A stretch of DNA of 63,002 nucleotides. Source: Deltaproteobacteria bacterium. GTDB taxonomy: Bacteria > Myxococcota_A > UBA9160 > SZUA-336. Every line of letters starts with the position of its first letter. The stretch's first letter is position 1. The stretch lies in NCBI GenBank assembly GCA_019311115.1, contig JAFDDB010000006.1, forward strand, positions 1 through 63,002. Direction: 5' to 3'. The notes below the pieces were generated by a model that was not told the DNA's origin, ran no database searches, and saw only the letters and a list, made by a program, of their open reading frames with translations. The position numbers were made by a program, and so were the translations under genes. This document shows positions 1 to 9,018 of the stretch, piece after piece.

Positions 1-1767
1 ACGCCGTTCTTCATCGAAGAAGTGGTCCAGTCGCTGCTGGAGTCGGGAACCCTCGAGGGCGTGCGCGGCCGCTACTCGCTGGCTCACCCCGTGGACCAGA
101 TCCAGATCCCAGCCACGGTCGAGAGCCTGCTCGCCGCGCGGATCGACCGGCTCGGCGAGCTGGAGAAGGAGATCCTCCAGACGGCCGCGGTGATCGGGCG
201 GGAGTTCGCGGCGTCGCTGCTCGAACGCGTGAGCGGCCGGGCCGGAGACGAGGTCGCGCAGGCGCTGCGCTCTCTCGTGCAGCGAGAGTTCCTGTTCGAG
301 CAGGCGCTGTACCCGGATCTGGAACTCGCCTTCAAGCACCCGCTCACCCAGGAGGTCGCGTTCACCAGCCAGCTGCGCGAGCGGCGCCAGCGCGTACATG
401 GAGAGGTGGCCAAGGCGCTCGAGGAGCTTCACGCCGACGAGATCGACGAGAAGTCGGCCCTGCTCGCGCACCACTGGGAAGGCGCGGGCGATCACTGGCG
501 TGCGGTGCTCGCGCACGCGCGCGCAGCGCACTGGTCCGGCGGGCGTCACACCCAGTCGACGCTCGACCACTTCGAGCGCATGCGCGACCTGCTCGCGGAC
601 CTGCCGGAGTCGGACGAGCGGAACCGCCTGCTCGTCGGTGCAAACGCCCAGATCCTGCTGTACGGCATGCGCTCGGGCTACCCGGCCGACGAGACCCAGG
701 CGACGTTCCGGAGCGGCTGTGAGCTGGCACGACGCACCGGCGACGAGCGCGGACTGGCCCTGCTGCTCAACCACTACGGCTACGCCAGTACGTTCATGCA
801 CGTTGCATCCGATGGGATCGAGGGCCTGGAAGAGGCGCTCGAGATCGCAGACCGGATCGACGACCGGGAACTGAAGGCCGTAGTCCGGTACGCGACGATG
901 ACCGCGAAGCTGGTGTCGGGGCGCTACCCGGTCAGCGAGGTACGTCGGCTGAGCGACGAGGCGTGGGAACTGATCGGCGACGACGACGACCTGGGACTCG
1001 ACCTGCTCGGCATCCGGCCGAAGCTGGGGTGCGTCCTGGGACGCGCGACTTCGGTCGCTACCGAGTCGCTCCGCCGCAGCCGCGAGGAGTACGAGCGCAT
1101 CCTCGCAGCGGCCGAGGCCCAGGACGACACGCTGATGCAGGTGATCATCCCTGCCTTCCTCGTCATGCAGCCCTGGTGCGCGGAGCTGGTGAGCCCCGAA
1201 GTCGCCATGCGCTACGCGACGCTCGCGATGCAGAGGGCCGAGGTCGCGGACAGCCGGATCGGTCGGATCATGTCGCAGCTCGCGCTCGGCATGGCGCTGA
1301 TGCGGACGGGCCGAGTCGACGAAGCGGTCGACGCGCTCGAGGCAGTCCATGCCGAAGTCCTCGCATCGACCGCGGCGGCGATGCTCCCGCAGATCGCTGC
1401 GTCCCTCGCCGAAGCGCTGTCCCAGCAGGGGAACGACCGCGCGCACGACCTGATCGGCAGGCTCGACGACTTGCGACGCACAGGCTGGGACAGTCCCTGG
1501 ATCGACACGCGCATCGCTCGCGCCTTGCGACGGCTCGACGGCGCCGCTGCGGCGGATCGGATCGAACGTGTGCTCGATCACGCCGACCAGTTCGTGGACC
1601 ACATCGAGGCCTTCAGCCTGCGTCCGGTGATCCTCGAGGAGCGGGCCGAGCTGGCCGCGCTGCGAGGCGACGACGACGCCCGCCGCGACGCGCTCGAGCG
1701 GGCGTCCGACGCCTACGAGCGGCTCGACGCGCCGGACCAGGCCGCCCGGCTGCGCTCGCTGCTCTAG
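1..1767 (+). CDS. C-terminal part of a STAND/AAA ATPase-TPR regulator, probably an adenylate/guanylate cyclase fusion (5' end outside window)
   Basis: The frame is open from base 1, where it reads TPFFIEEVVQ. This is the sequence that usually closes the AAA/STAND ATPase module of large signalling proteins which often carry an N-terminal class III nucleotide cyclase. The visible part then has a winged-helix-like segment (ARIDRL, LQTAAVIGREF, about residues 40-70) and, from about residue 150 to the end, Ala/Leu/Arg-rich helical hairpins of TPR type. No transmembrane segment is visible, so it is probably cytosolic. The cyclase or other N-terminal domain is inferred from family architecture because it lies off the left edge. 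The stop overlaps the convergent isomerase gene by 4 bp. A GTG at 22 is in frame but is unlikely to be the true start, since the family motif continues upstream of it. Confidence 0.8.
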   Translation, partial: TPFFIEEVVQSLLESGTLEGVRGRYSLAHPVDQIQIPATVESLLAARIDRLGELEKEILQTAAVIGREFAASLLERVSGRAGDEVAQALRSLVQREFLFEQALYPDLELAFKHPLTQEVAFTSQLRERRQRVHGEVAKALEELHADEIDEKSALLAHHWEGAGDHWRAVLAHARAAHWSGGRHTQSTLDHFERMRDLLADLPESDERNRLLVGANAQILLYGMRSGYPADETQATFRSGCELARRTGDERGLALLLNHYGYASTFMHVASDGIEGLEEALEIADRIDDRELKAVVRYATMTAKLVSGRYPVSEVRRLSDEAWELIGDDDDLGLDLLGIRPKLGCVLGRATSVATESLRRSREEYERILAAAEAQDDTLMQVIIPAFLVMQPWCAELVSPEVAMRYATLAMQRAEVADSRIGRIMSQLALGMALMRTGRVDEAVDALEAVHAEVLASTAAAMLPQIAASLAEALSQQGNDRAHDLIGRLDDLRRTGWDSPWIDTRIARALRRLDGAAAADRIERVLDHADQFVDHIEAFSLRPVILEERAELAALRGDDDARRDALERASDAYERLDAPDQAARLRSLL

Positions 1768-2357
1768 CCGGCCGGCTCTTCGCGCTGGCGCTCGGCGTAG
1801 CGGCCGAGCATGCGCTGCATGGTGCCCGGCTCCTGGATGCCGCCGATCGGGAGGCCCGCCAGCATGAAGCTCGGGAGTCCGGTCACCGCGTCGTCCGCGG
1901 CCGCGCGCGTTCGGGCCGCGAGCCGGCCGAGGATCGCCTCGTCGCGCGCGGCCGACGCATCGACGCCGAGGTCGCGGCAGAGCCGCTCGATCTCGTCCGG
2001 GTCGCCGGTGTCGCGGGCCTCCTCGTAGGCCGCGGTCCAGACGCGCTCGCGCCAGGACACCTCCTGCGGCGTTCCGCGCAGCGACAACGCCACCGCCAGG
2101 GCGGGCTTCGAGTCGAGCCAGCTGCCCGGCATGTGCACCGGCACGTCGAGCTCTCGAGCCACGCGCAGCGCGTTGTCGCGTCCCGGTCCCTCGACGGGCG
2201 AGCCGGGCTTCCAGCCCATCATCAGCCCCAGGTCGAGCGGCTCCCAGACCAGCTCGACGCCGATCTCGGCCAAGGCGACGCGCTCCATCACGCGGTGCGC
2301 CACGTAGCAGATGGTCGAGGCGAAGTCGTAGTGGACGGGAACGACGATCGACTGCAT
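1764..2357 (-). CDS. DsbA-fold 2-hydroxychromene-2-carboxylate isomerase-like protein
   Basis: 197 residues, the usual size for the thioredoxin-fold HCCA isomerase/kappa-class GST group. The N-terminus reads HYDFASTICYVAH, aligning with the D-F-x-S-P-x-x-Y region of the family. It has a single Cys rather than CxxC, so it is not a classical disulfide oxidoreductase. A GLPSF segment near residue 162 is the expected cis-proline loop, followed by a GG pair. These enzymes use glutathione or a similar thiol for isomerisation or conjugation in aromatic catabolism; the substrate here cannot be told. It is convergent with the upstream TPR gene (4-bp overlap) and divergent from the DUF4169 gene. There is no signal peptide, so it is probably cytosolic. 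Confidence 0.75.
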   Translation of the reverse strand: MQSIVVPVHYDFASTICYVAHRVMERVALAEIGVELVWEPLDLGLMMGWKPGSPVEGPGRDNALRVARELDVPVHMPGSWLDSKPALAVALSLRGTPQEVSWRERVWTAAYEEARDTGDPDEIERLCRDLGVDASAARDEAILGRLAARTRAAADDAVTGLPSFMLAGLPIGGIQEPGTMQRMLGRYAERQREEPAG

Positions 2358-2361
2358 GCCC

Positions 2362-2367
2362 TAGACT
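2362..2367 (+). promoter_or_regulatory. -10-like hexamer TAGACT ahead of the DUF4169 gene
   Basis: TAGACT lies 6 nt before the GTG at 2374, with no Shine-Dalgarno between. This is the leaderless arrangement seen at many starts in this window. No convincing -35 is visible. Confidence 0.4.
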
Positions 2368-2373
2368 GTGCAG

Positions 2374-2556
2374 GTGGCGGACCGGCCGATCAACCTGAAC
2401 CGCGAGCGCAAGCGCAAGCAGCGCAAGGAGCGCGAGCGGACAGCGGAACGCAACCGGGCGCTCCACGGCCGAAGCAAGGCCGATCGGGAGCGCGACCGCC
2501 TCGAGATCGAGCGCGCAGCGCGAGTGCACGACGGCGCGAAGCTCGGCGACGACTGA
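2374..2556 (+). CDS. DUF4169 family small basic protein
   Basis: A 60-residue, very Arg/Lys/Glu-rich protein starting near ADRPINLNRERKRK. The N-terminal INLNR followed by charged helix and the later GRSKADRERDRLE segment match the DUF4169 pattern (INLN-R-RK...GRTKA). Function of the family is unknown; the composition suggests a single charged helix that could bind nucleic acid or ribosomes (inference). I chose GTG at 2374 over GTG at 2368 because it gives the family-typical start and sits 6 nt after a TAGACT hexamer. It is divergent from the HCCA isomerase gene. Confidence 0.7.
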   Translation: MADRPINLNRERKRKQRKERERTAERNRALHGRSKADRERDRLEIERAARVHDGAKLGDD

Positions 2557-2590
2557 GCCACCCCTCCCGGCTGCGGCTGCCGCTGCGGCG

Positions 2591-3442
2591 TCAGAACGGC
2601 GTGTCGCCCTTGATCGTGACGCGGTGCACCTCGCGCCGCTGTCCTGGATAGTCGTTGAGCGCGTTGTGCTGCACGCAGCGGTTGTCCCAGATCAGCACCG
2701 TCCCCGGCTCCCACTGGAAGCGCATGGTGTACTCGGGCTTCACCGCGTGCGAGGTGAGGAAGCTGAGCAGCGGCGCGCTCTCGTCCACGCGCATGCCGCT
2801 CAGCCGCTCGACGTGGAAGCGCCCGACGTAGATCGCCTTGCGGCCGGTGTCGGGGTGCGTCCTGAAGACCGGGTGCTCGACGCGAAGCTCGGCCTGCGAC
2901 TCGTCCTGGCGGCGCTTCACGTCGCCCGCCTTCACGTGGCTGTAGGCGCCGCGGGCTCCGTGCACCGCCGACGCGGTGAACACTGCGGTGCGCCCATCGA
3001 GCAGCTGCTTCAGTCCGTCGGACAGGTCGTCATAGGCGGCGTAGGTGTTCGAGAACATCGTGTCGCCGCCCCGCTCCGGGATGTCCACGCCGTAGAGAAG
3101 CGTCGCCTTGGGCGGCTGGGGCATGTACGAGGTGTCGGTGTGCCAGCCCCCGCCGAAGTTGATGCGCGTCTCGGGCTCCTTGACGATCGGCACGATCCCT
3201 TCGTAGCCCTCGAGCGGCTGCACGAACGGGTAGGTGTCGATCTCCCCGAAGCGCGCCGCGAACGCCAACTGGTCGTCGGGCGTCAGCTTCTGGCCGCGGA
3301 AGCAAATGGCCTGGTACTCGAGGAAGGCGCGCTCGATCTCGGCGAAGGTCGCGTCGTCGATCGGCTTGGCCAGGTCGAGGCCCCGGATCTCGGCACCGAG
3401 CGCTCCGATCAACGGGACGGCTTCGATGATCTCGTATCCCAT
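2591..3442 (-). CDS. TauD/TfdA family 2-oxoglutarate-dependent dioxygenase
   Basis: 283 residues, normal for the family. Fe(II)-binding residues are visible: His and Asp of WHTDTSY near residues 100-102 and the distal His in NRCVQHNALNDY near 257. Arg residues in QRREVHRVTI near 268-273 are placed to bind 2-oxoglutarate. The family hydroxylates taurine, alkylsulfonates, phenoxyacetates and similar small acids; the substrate is not determinable from sequence. The start is the ATG at 3442 (MGYEIIEAVPL), which follows a GGGAGGGG Shine-Dalgarno; the longer open frame upstream is low-quality sequence. It is divergent from the P450 gene across 72 bp, and TATATT at about 3459-3464 can serve as its -10. 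The shared promoter region suggests related oxidative catabolism. Confidence 0.92.
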   Translation of the reverse strand: MGYEIIEAVPLIGALGAEIRGLDLAKPIDDATFAEIERAFLEYQAICFRGQKLTPDDQLAFAARFGEIDTYPFVQPLEGYEGIVPIVKEPETRINFGGGWHTDTSYMPQPPKATLLYGVDIPERGGDTMFSNTYAAYDDLSDGLKQLLDGRTAVFTASAVHGARGAYSHVKAGDVKRRQDESQAELRVEHPVFRTHPDTGRKAIYVGRFHVERLSGMRVDESAPLLSFLTSHAVKPEYTMRFQWEPGTVLIWDNRCVQHNALNDYPGQRREVHRVTIKGDTPF

Positions 3443-3477
3443 GGCCCCTCCCGGAGCCAATATACCACCTCGCCGCG

Positions 3478-3507
3478 TTGACCCACCCCCGATCCGCACC
3501 CTAGCCT
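3478..3507 (+). promoter_or_regulatory. Predicted leaderless promoter of the P450 gene
   Basis: TTGACC (3478-3483) as -35, an 18-bp spacer and TAGCCT (3502-3507) as -10. The expected transcription start falls on or next to the ATG at 3515, leaving no room for a Shine-Dalgarno. This is the best -35/-10 match among the leaderless candidates here. Confidence 0.6.
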
Positions 3508-3514
3508 GACCTGC

Positions 3515-4708
3515 ATGACCGGAAAACTCGACCTCTTCGATCCCGCGTTCCGCCAGGACCCGTACCCGTTCTTCGCCGCGCATCGCGCCGCGGGCGGACT
3601 GGCGCCCGTCGATCCGATCGGCGCCTGGCTGGCGACGCGGTACGACATCGTGTCCGAGATCCTGCGCCGACCCGGTGACTTCTCGTCGACGGCCATGGCC
3701 GGCGCCGCCCTCCAGGTCCGCGAGGGCGAGGACGGCCCGCCCCCCATGATCATCACCCTCGACCCGCCCGACCACGACCGGCTGCGGGCGCTGGTCAACC
3801 GCGGGTTCACGCCGCGCCGCATCGGCGCGAGCGAGCCGCGGCTCCGCGCGATCGCCGACGACCTCTTCACCGCCGTCGACGCGAAGCTCGACACAGACGG
3901 CGAGTGCGACCTGATGGAAGCGCTCGCCATCCCGTTTCCGCTGCGCGTAATCGCGGAGATGCTGGGCATCGAGGCCGAGCGCTTCGAGGAGTTCAAGCGC
4001 TGGTCGCTGGCGATCGTCGCGGTCTTTGGCCGCATTCCCGACGCGGCGGCTCGCGCGACCTTCGAGGCGTCGATCGACGCGCTGGGCGAGTACCTGGAGC
4101 GGAAGATCGAGGAACGGCGTCGCGAGCCGGCCGAAGACCTGATCAGCGTACTCGTTGAGAAGGAAGAGGAGGACGCGCTGACGCCGGACGAGGTGATCGG
4201 CTTCTGCGTGCTGCTGCTGATCGCCGGCAACGAGACGACGACGAACCTGGTCGGAACCACGGCCGTGGCTCTGCTGGAGAACCCCGCAGAACTGGAGGCG
4301 GTGGTCGACGACCCGTCACTCGTGCCCGCGCTGGTCGAAGAAGCCGTGCGCTACGCCTCGCCGGTGCAGACGCTCTTCCGCCAAGCGACGCGAGACGTAG
4401 AGATCGCGGGACAGAAGATCCCGGAGGGCGCGATCGTCATGCCGAGCTACGCCGCCGCCAACCGCGACCCCGAGCGGTTCCCCGACCCCGAGCGCTTCGA
4501 CGTGCGCCGGAACACGCAGGGGCACCTGGGGTTCGGGCAAGGAATCCACTTCTGCCTGGGCGCGGGCCTGGCGAGGCTCGAAGCTCGCGTGGTGTTCGAG
4601 GAGCTGATCCCGCGACTCGCGGGGCTCCGGCGGCGCGACGCACGCGTCGACTGGAGCGACTCGCCGTTCCTGCGCGGACCGCGCAGCCTGCCGCTCGTCC
4701 CGCGCTGA
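3515..4708 (+). CDS. Cytochrome P450
   Basis: 397 residues, typical of soluble bacterial class I P450s. The I-helix oxygen-activation motif AGNETT is near residue 237, the K-helix ExxR is EAVR near 276, and the haem loop FGQGIHFCLGAGLAR places the proximal Cys near 347. There is no N-terminal anchor, so it is cytosolic and needs a ferredoxin/reductase pair; none is adjacent. The organisation resembles CYP107/CYP125-like bacterial enzymes acting on terpenes, steroids or fatty acids, but I cannot assign a subfamily. It is divergent from the TauD oxygenase. The ATG follows a TTGACC-18-TAGCCT promoter by 7 nt, suggesting leaderless translation. Confidence 0.95.
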   Translation: MTGKLDLFDPAFRQDPYPFFAAHRAAGGLAPVDPIGAWLATRYDIVSEILRRPGDFSSTAMAGAALQVREGEDGPPPMIITLDPPDHDRLRALVNRGFTPRRIGASEPRLRAIADDLFTAVDAKLDTDGECDLMEALAIPFPLRVIAEMLGIEAERFEEFKRWSLAIVAVFGRIPDAAARATFEASIDALGEYLERKIEERRREPAEDLISVLVEKEEEDALTPDEVIGFCVLLLIAGNETTTNLVGTTAVALLENPAELEAVVDDPSLVPALVEEAVRYASPVQTLFRQATRDVEIAGQKIPEGAIVMPSYAAANRDPERFPDPERFDVRRNTQGHLGFGQGIHFCLGAGLARLEARVVFEELIPRLAGLRRRDARVDWSDSPFLRGPRSLPLVPR

Positions 4709-4728
4709 AGACCGGACTCGGAACCGGA

Positions 4729-5553
4729 TCAGTAGCCCGGAGCGGGACTCGCAGGGAGCGCCTGGAGGGCCGTCGCCGGCAGCCAGCCGACCTTTCCCGA
4801 GAGCGTGCGCACCAGAACCCACTTGCCGTGCACCTCTTCCGGGAACACGGGCATCTGGGGCGGCAGTACCTCGACGAGCTTTCCCTTGGCCGAAGCGGTC
4901 GAGCGCAGCCGCACCGGCCGCGCACCGATCTGCTTGGCCTTCTTGCCGGCGCGCACCGCACGGGCTTCGTCGTTCAGGCCGTCGGCGATGCGCAGAGCTC
5001 GCGAGGCGAACAGGATCGACGCACCGATGTGTCCCGCGCGAAGCTGGCGATCCGCCTCGTCGAGCTTGCGGCTCGCGGCGTCCACCTGGTCGCGGCGCCA
5101 GGGCGCGCGGACCCGCGCCTCGTCGATCTCGTTCCGGGCCTCGGCCAGGGCGCGCACGGCCTGGGCACGCGTGTGCACGCCGGTCAGGCTCGACTCCGCC
5201 GTGATCAACGCCTTCTCCGCCTGCGCCAGGTCGGAGCCCAGGCGGCGGATCTGGGCCTGGAGCTGTCCGATCGTCGCGGCCGAGGCGTTCCGCTGGGCAG
5301 CCTCGAGGACCACGCGCTCCGAGAAGTGGTGCTTGTAGACGACCCGCGCCTTGCACTCCTTCTGGACGGGCTTCGCCGCCGCGGCGGAGGCCCTGGCGTC
5401 CTCCGCCTGCTGGGCCTGATCGGCCCTCTCGGCTTCCTGCGCCCGGGTGTGGGAGTTTGGCAGGTCCCAGACGCGGACGAGGCCGCCCTTGACGCTGGCA
5501 CAGCCCGCCAGGCCGAGACAGCAGAGTCCGAGCAGGATCGTACGCGCCACCAT
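4729..5553 (-). CDS. Lipoprotein with coiled-coil region and C-terminal SH3-like domain
   Basis: 274 residues. The N-terminus (MVARTILLGLCCLGLAGCAS) is a lipoprotein signal with lipobox LAGC, Cys at residue 18. A long Ala/Gln/Arg/Glu-rich helical region follows (about 35-200), then a bacterial SH3-like segment (KGKLVEVLPPQMPVFPEE ... KVGWLPATALQ) near the C-terminus, a fold often used to bind peptidoglycan or peptides. It is probably a periplasmic, membrane-anchored scaffold; function otherwise unknown. A GGAGGG Shine-Dalgarno precedes the ATG. It is convergent with the P450 gene (20 bp apart). The sensor kinase upstream on the same strand ends 64 bp before this start, so co-transcription is possible. 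Confidence 0.8.
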   Translation of the reverse strand: MVARTILLGLCCLGLAGCASVKGGLVRVWDLPNSHTRAQEAERADQAQQAEDARASAAAAKPVQKECKARVVYKHHFSERVVLEAAQRNASAATIGQLQAQIRRLGSDLAQAEKALITAESSLTGVHTRAQAVRALAEARNEIDEARVRAPWRRDQVDAASRKLDEADRQLRAGHIGASILFASRALRIADGLNDEARAVRAGKKAKQIGARPVRLRSTASAKGKLVEVLPPQMPVFPEEVHGKWVLVRTLSGKVGWLPATALQALPASPAPGY

Positions 5554-5617
5554 TCGCAGGACCCTCCGGAGTCGTCCGCCCTTGTTATCGGCGGACCCGC
5601 GGGGATGCTGAACGGCG

Positions 5618-8578
5618 CTAGTCGCCGAGCACGCCTTCGGAGTGCTCGGCGATCAACTCCACGAGCTTCCGCCGGTCGATGGGCTTGGTCGTGTAGTCGT
5701 CGCAGCCCGCGTCGATGCACTTCTGCCGATCGCCGCTCATGGCGTGCGCGGTGATGGCGATGATCGGCCGCTTGTAGCCGCGCTTGCGAAGTGCGCGCGT
5801 CGCACCGTATCCGTCCAGGACCGGCATCTGCATGTCCATCAGGATCACGTCGAAGGGCTCGCCCGCCTGCTCGGCCTTCAACGCCTTCTGTGCGGCGATC
5901 TTCCCGTTCTCCGCCAGGGTCACCTCGGCTCCGGCCTTCTTCAGGAAGAACGAGAGCAGCGCCTGGTTGTCGGGACCGTCCTCCGCGACCAGCACGTGGC
6001 AGTCGAGCGTCGTGGCCTGCGCCTCGGTCGCGTTCTGGAGGCGTTCCTGCAGCGCTTCCCCCGGATCGTCGTGCAGCACGATGCCCTCGAGGGAACCCGT
6101 CGCCACCGTCAGGCTGAAGGTCGAGCCGACCTCCGGCGTGCTCGTCAGGGTGATGTTCCCGCCCAAGGCCTCGGCGAGCTGGCGGCTGATCGAGAGCCCC
6201 AGTCCGGTCCCCCCGAAGCGTCGCGTCGTCGAGTTGTCGGCCTGAGTGAACGGCGTGAAGAGCTTGGCCTGCGCATCGTCGTCCATGCCAATGCCGGTGT
6301 CGATCACGTCGAACTGGAGCTTCTCGCCTTCCTCGTCGTCGAGCATGCGCGTCCGCAGCCGGACCTTGCCTTCCTCGGTGAACTTGATCGCGTTGCCGAC
6401 CAGGTTCAGCAGGATCTGGCGCAGGCGCGTCGGATCGGACTCGATCGTGTCCGGGATCGCCCCGTCGTACTCGAGCACGAGCTCGAGCCCAGCGGTCTCG
6501 GCGCGCACCCTCATCAACGAAACGACCTCGGCCACGATCTCCGTGGGCGAGCAGCGGATCGTCTCGACCTCGAGCTTCCCCGCCTCGATCTTGGAGATGT
6601 CGAGGATGTCGTTGATCAGGTTGAGCAGGTGCTCGCCGTTCCGCCGAATGGTGTGGATGGCGTTGACACGCTCGGGCGGGGCTCCCTGCAGGTTCCCCTC
6701 GGTCGCGAGAAGCTCGTTGAAGCCCAGAATCGCGGTCATCGGCGTTCGTATCTCGTGGCTCATGTTGGCAAGGAACTCGCTCTTCGCGACGCTCGCCAAC
6801 TCCGCCTGCTGGCGAGCGAGCAACAGTTCCTCGTTGGCGTGTTCGAGTTCCTGGCGCTGGTCCTCCAGCTCCTTGTTCGTGGCCTCGAGCCGCTCGGACT
6901 GCCTCTGAAGCTGCTCGTTCGTGTGCACGAGCCGCTCTCGCTGCCGGGTGAGCTCGCTGCCCCGCCGGTCGAGACTGCGCGTCATGTCGTTGAAGGTGCG
7001 GATCAGCGCGCCGAACTCGTTGGTCTTGGAGTCGCCCGCCACCAATACGTCGGTCTCGCCATCGCGCACCCGCCGCGCACCCTGGAGCAGCGCGCGGATC
7101 GGACGCACGATCGAGAGTGTGATGCCGAAGGCGATCAGCGCAAACGCCGCGACCGTGGCCAGGCTGAGTCCCAGGACCTTCTTGATCAGCGAGGCGACCG
7201 GCGCAAAGGCGTCTGCATATCGCTTCTCGACGAGCACCGACTGGCTGAGTTCCTCGATCCGGAGCCCCGCTCCCACCACCTGTTCGCCCGCGGGCGTGGT
7301 GTACTCGAGCGGCTCCGGCTCGCCGCCCGCCGCCGGGAGCGCCTGGTCGTACTTCGCTCCGAGCTTCCGGGTGGGAGTGCGCGTGAGCAGGTGCCCCTCG
7401 GCGTCGACCAGGAAGACCGAGCCCGCGGTCAGGAAGCGCTCGTTGTTGAGCAGCTTCTCGACCTCGGAGAGGCGAATCAGCGCACTGAGACTTCCGACCG
7501 CCTTGTCGTCTATCTTGACGATCGCGCTGGCGACCTGCAGCGCCGGGCCGGATTCGGGGGTGACGGTCTCGAAAACGGGGAAGTCGTTGTCCGCGACGTG
7601 CCGCCCCACCGTCAGCGACGCCTCGGGCGACTCGCCGACCCAGACCAGCACGCGGCCGCTGTTGTCGACCAGGAACAGCGAGCTGAACTGCGGAAACCGC
7701 TCGAGCACGTAGCCCAGGTACCGGTCGGTCTGGCCGCTGTCCTGCACCTTTCGTCCCAGGACCTGAACGACCGCCGGGCTGTGCGAAAGCGTCTCCATGT
7801 CGACGCGCACCTGCGAGTACCACAGCTCGACCTCCTTGCTCGCGCTGTACAGCACGGCCGGGAAGCGCTCGTGGATTTCCCTTCCGAGGAAGCCCTGAAT
7901 CGCCGAGACGGAGATCCAGGTCACGAGCAGCGACGTGATGATCGTCGCACCGCACACGACCAGCGCCATGCGCGTGGAGAGACTCCAGAACGGGCGCGCC
8001 GCGATCGAGCGCGTGAGCGTGAAGAGCCCGGGGACCGGGTCGCCGACCTCCAGCTGTTCCTCCGCGCCGATCCGGATCGCGAACTGCAGCAGGACTCGCC
8101 GGAGCCGGGCGATCCGCGACTCCTGCTTGGAATCGATTCCTCCGCCCGCTCCCGCGATCTCCTGTGGAAAGGCATGCTCGGCCGCAGTCGCAGGACGCGA
8201 CGTCGGCGCCATCGTCGGCGCGGTCGGCAGGCCGTCCAGCGTGCCGAGGCTCGGGGGGGTCGAGGGCCCTTCGTCCCTGCGCGGTACCGCCTTGCGCCGC
8301 GCGCGGCGGAGCTGGGGAAGCGACGCCGACGTGTCGGGCTCGCGATCCATGGTGTCCGGAGAGGGCGCGGGCCGCCTGAGCGGCTGGCGCCGGTTCGCCG
8401 AAGGTGCCGGCAGGTCCGCACCGTCCTGGTCGCTGGCCTCGCGCGTCGCTGATGTCGATGGCGGCTTGACGAAGAACGTCGCATTGCAGCGAGCGCAGCG
8501 CGCCTTCGCCCCGCTCGCGGGCACACGATCGTCCGCCAGCTTGAAGCGAGCACCACAGCTCGGGCAAGGCACGATCAT
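5618..8578 (-). CDS. Hybrid sensor histidine kinase/response regulator with N-terminal MJ0042-type zinc ribbon
   Basis: 986 residues from the ATG at 8578. Order: an MJ0042-like zinc ribbon at residues 1-40 (CPSCGARF ... CARCNATFF), a Pro/Arg-rich disordered linker, TM1 near 200-225, a dCache-like periplasmic sensor, TM2 near 480-500, HAMP ([17 protein letters not shown]), a coiled coil, HisKA with phospho-acceptor His near 607 (MSHEIRTPM), HATPase_c with N and G boxes, and a C-terminal receiver whose phospho-acceptor Asp is near 914 (ILMDMQMP), with Lys in TTKPID. It senses a periplasmic signal at the inner membrane and phosphorylates its own receiver; a separate output regulator is not adjacent. 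I chose 8578 over GTG 8608 because MJ0042 proteins start at M-I-V-x-C-P-x-C. The zinc ribbon before the first TM would be cytoplasmic. Confidence 0.93.
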   Translation of the reverse strand: MIVPCPSCGARFKLADDRVPASGAKARCARCNATFFVKPPSTSATREASDQDGADLPAPSANRRQPLRRPAPSPDTMDREPDTSASLPQLRRARRKAVPRRDEGPSTPPSLGTLDGLPTAPTMAPTSRPATAAEHAFPQEIAGAGGGIDSKQESRIARLRRVLLQFAIRIGAEEQLEVGDPVPGLFTLTRSIAARPFWSLSTRMALVVCGATIITSLLVTWISVSAIQGFLGREIHERFPAVLYSASKEVELWYSQVRVDMETLSHSPAVVQVLGRKVQDSGQTDRYLGYVLERFPQFSSLFLVDNSGRVLVWVGESPEASLTVGRHVADNDFPVFETVTPESGPALQVASAIVKIDDKAVGSLSALIRLSEVEKLLNNERFLTAGSVFLVDAEGHLLTRTPTRKLGAKYDQALPAAGGEPEPLEYTTPAGEQVVGAGLRIEELSQSVLVEKRYADAFAPVASLIKKVLGLSLATVAAFALIAFGITLSIVRPIRALLQGARRVRDGETDVLVAGDSKTNEFGALIRTFNDMTRSLDRRGSELTRQRERLVHTNEQLQRQSERLEATNKELEDQRQELEHANEELLLARQQAELASVAKSEFLANMSHEIRTPMTAILGFNELLATEGNLQGAPPERVNAIHTIRRNGEHLLNLINDILDISKIEAGKLEVETIRCSPTEIVAEVVSLMRVRAETAGLELVLEYDGAIPDTIESDPTRLRQILLNLVGNAIKFTEEGKVRLRTRMLDDEEGEKLQFDVIDTGIGMDDDAQAKLFTPFTQADNSTTRRFGGTGLGLSISRQLAEALGGNITLTSTPEVGSTFSLTVATGSLEGIVLHDDPGEALQERLQNATEAQATTLDCHVLVAEDGPDNQALLSFFLKKAGAEVTLAENGKIAAQKALKAEQAGEPFDVILMDMQMPVLDGYGATRALRKRGYKRPIIAITAHAMSGDRQKCIDAGCDDYTTKPIDRRKLVELIAEHSEGVLGD

Positions 8579-8697
8579 GCGCGGTTCTGTCTCCCAATCG
8601 CACTGCACGCAGCGCGCGTACGTCGAGGATCGGGTTTGAACGGAGGGGCCTTGAGTGCGCTAGCTGCACTCGGGCCGGTTGCGCGCCGGCGCCGCGC

Positions 8698-8991
8698 TCA
8701 GGGATGTTTCGGGAAGACCTGCCGGGTACCCAGGACTTCCCACTCGCCGAAGACGCCGCCAGTCACGTACGGGTCCGCCGCGGCGAACTCCCGTGCGGAG
8801 GCCAGGTCCGGAGCCTCGAACACGATCACGCTCCCGCAGGGCTCGCCATCGTCGCCGAGCAGGGGCCCGGCATAGCTCAGCCGCCCCGCCTTCTCGAGAG
8901 GCTCCATGTTGTCGAGATGCGCGCCCCGGTGCTGCTTTCGCAGCTCCAGTCCGCGCGGTCCATCCCGTCCGATCAGGCAGAAGAGCGGCAT
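8698..8991 (-). CDS. YciI-like (YCII-related) domain protein
   Basis: 97 residues, the size of stand-alone YciI dimers. It has the ferredoxin-like fold pattern with R-x-x-H-xx-H-L (KQHRGAHLDNMEP), PLLGDDGEPCGSVIVFEAPD and a C-terminal FGEWEVLGTRQVF. The conserved His/Asp pair that forms the putative active site is present (HLDNM). Family members are implicated in small-molecule turnover or act as YCII-like dehalogenase/isomerase relatives; the role is unknown. It lies between the oxidoreductase and the sensor kinase on the same strand, 27 bp after the oxidoreductase stop, so it may be the second gene of that operon. Confidence 0.8.
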   Translation of the reverse strand: MPLFCLIGRDGPRGLELRKQHRGAHLDNMEPLEKAGRLSYAGPLLGDDGEPCGSVIVFEAPDLASAREFAAADPYVTGGVFGEWEVLGTRQVFPKHP

Positions 8992-9018
8992 GCGGACGAG
9001 TCTAGCCGCTCGCCGCCC

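Noticed and set aside
5642-8452. Very long open frame (plus) opposite the sensor kinase
   Set aside because: Translation is Arg/Glu/His/Leu-rich and without domain motifs; it is the mirror of a highly conserved kinase gene in GC-rich DNA.
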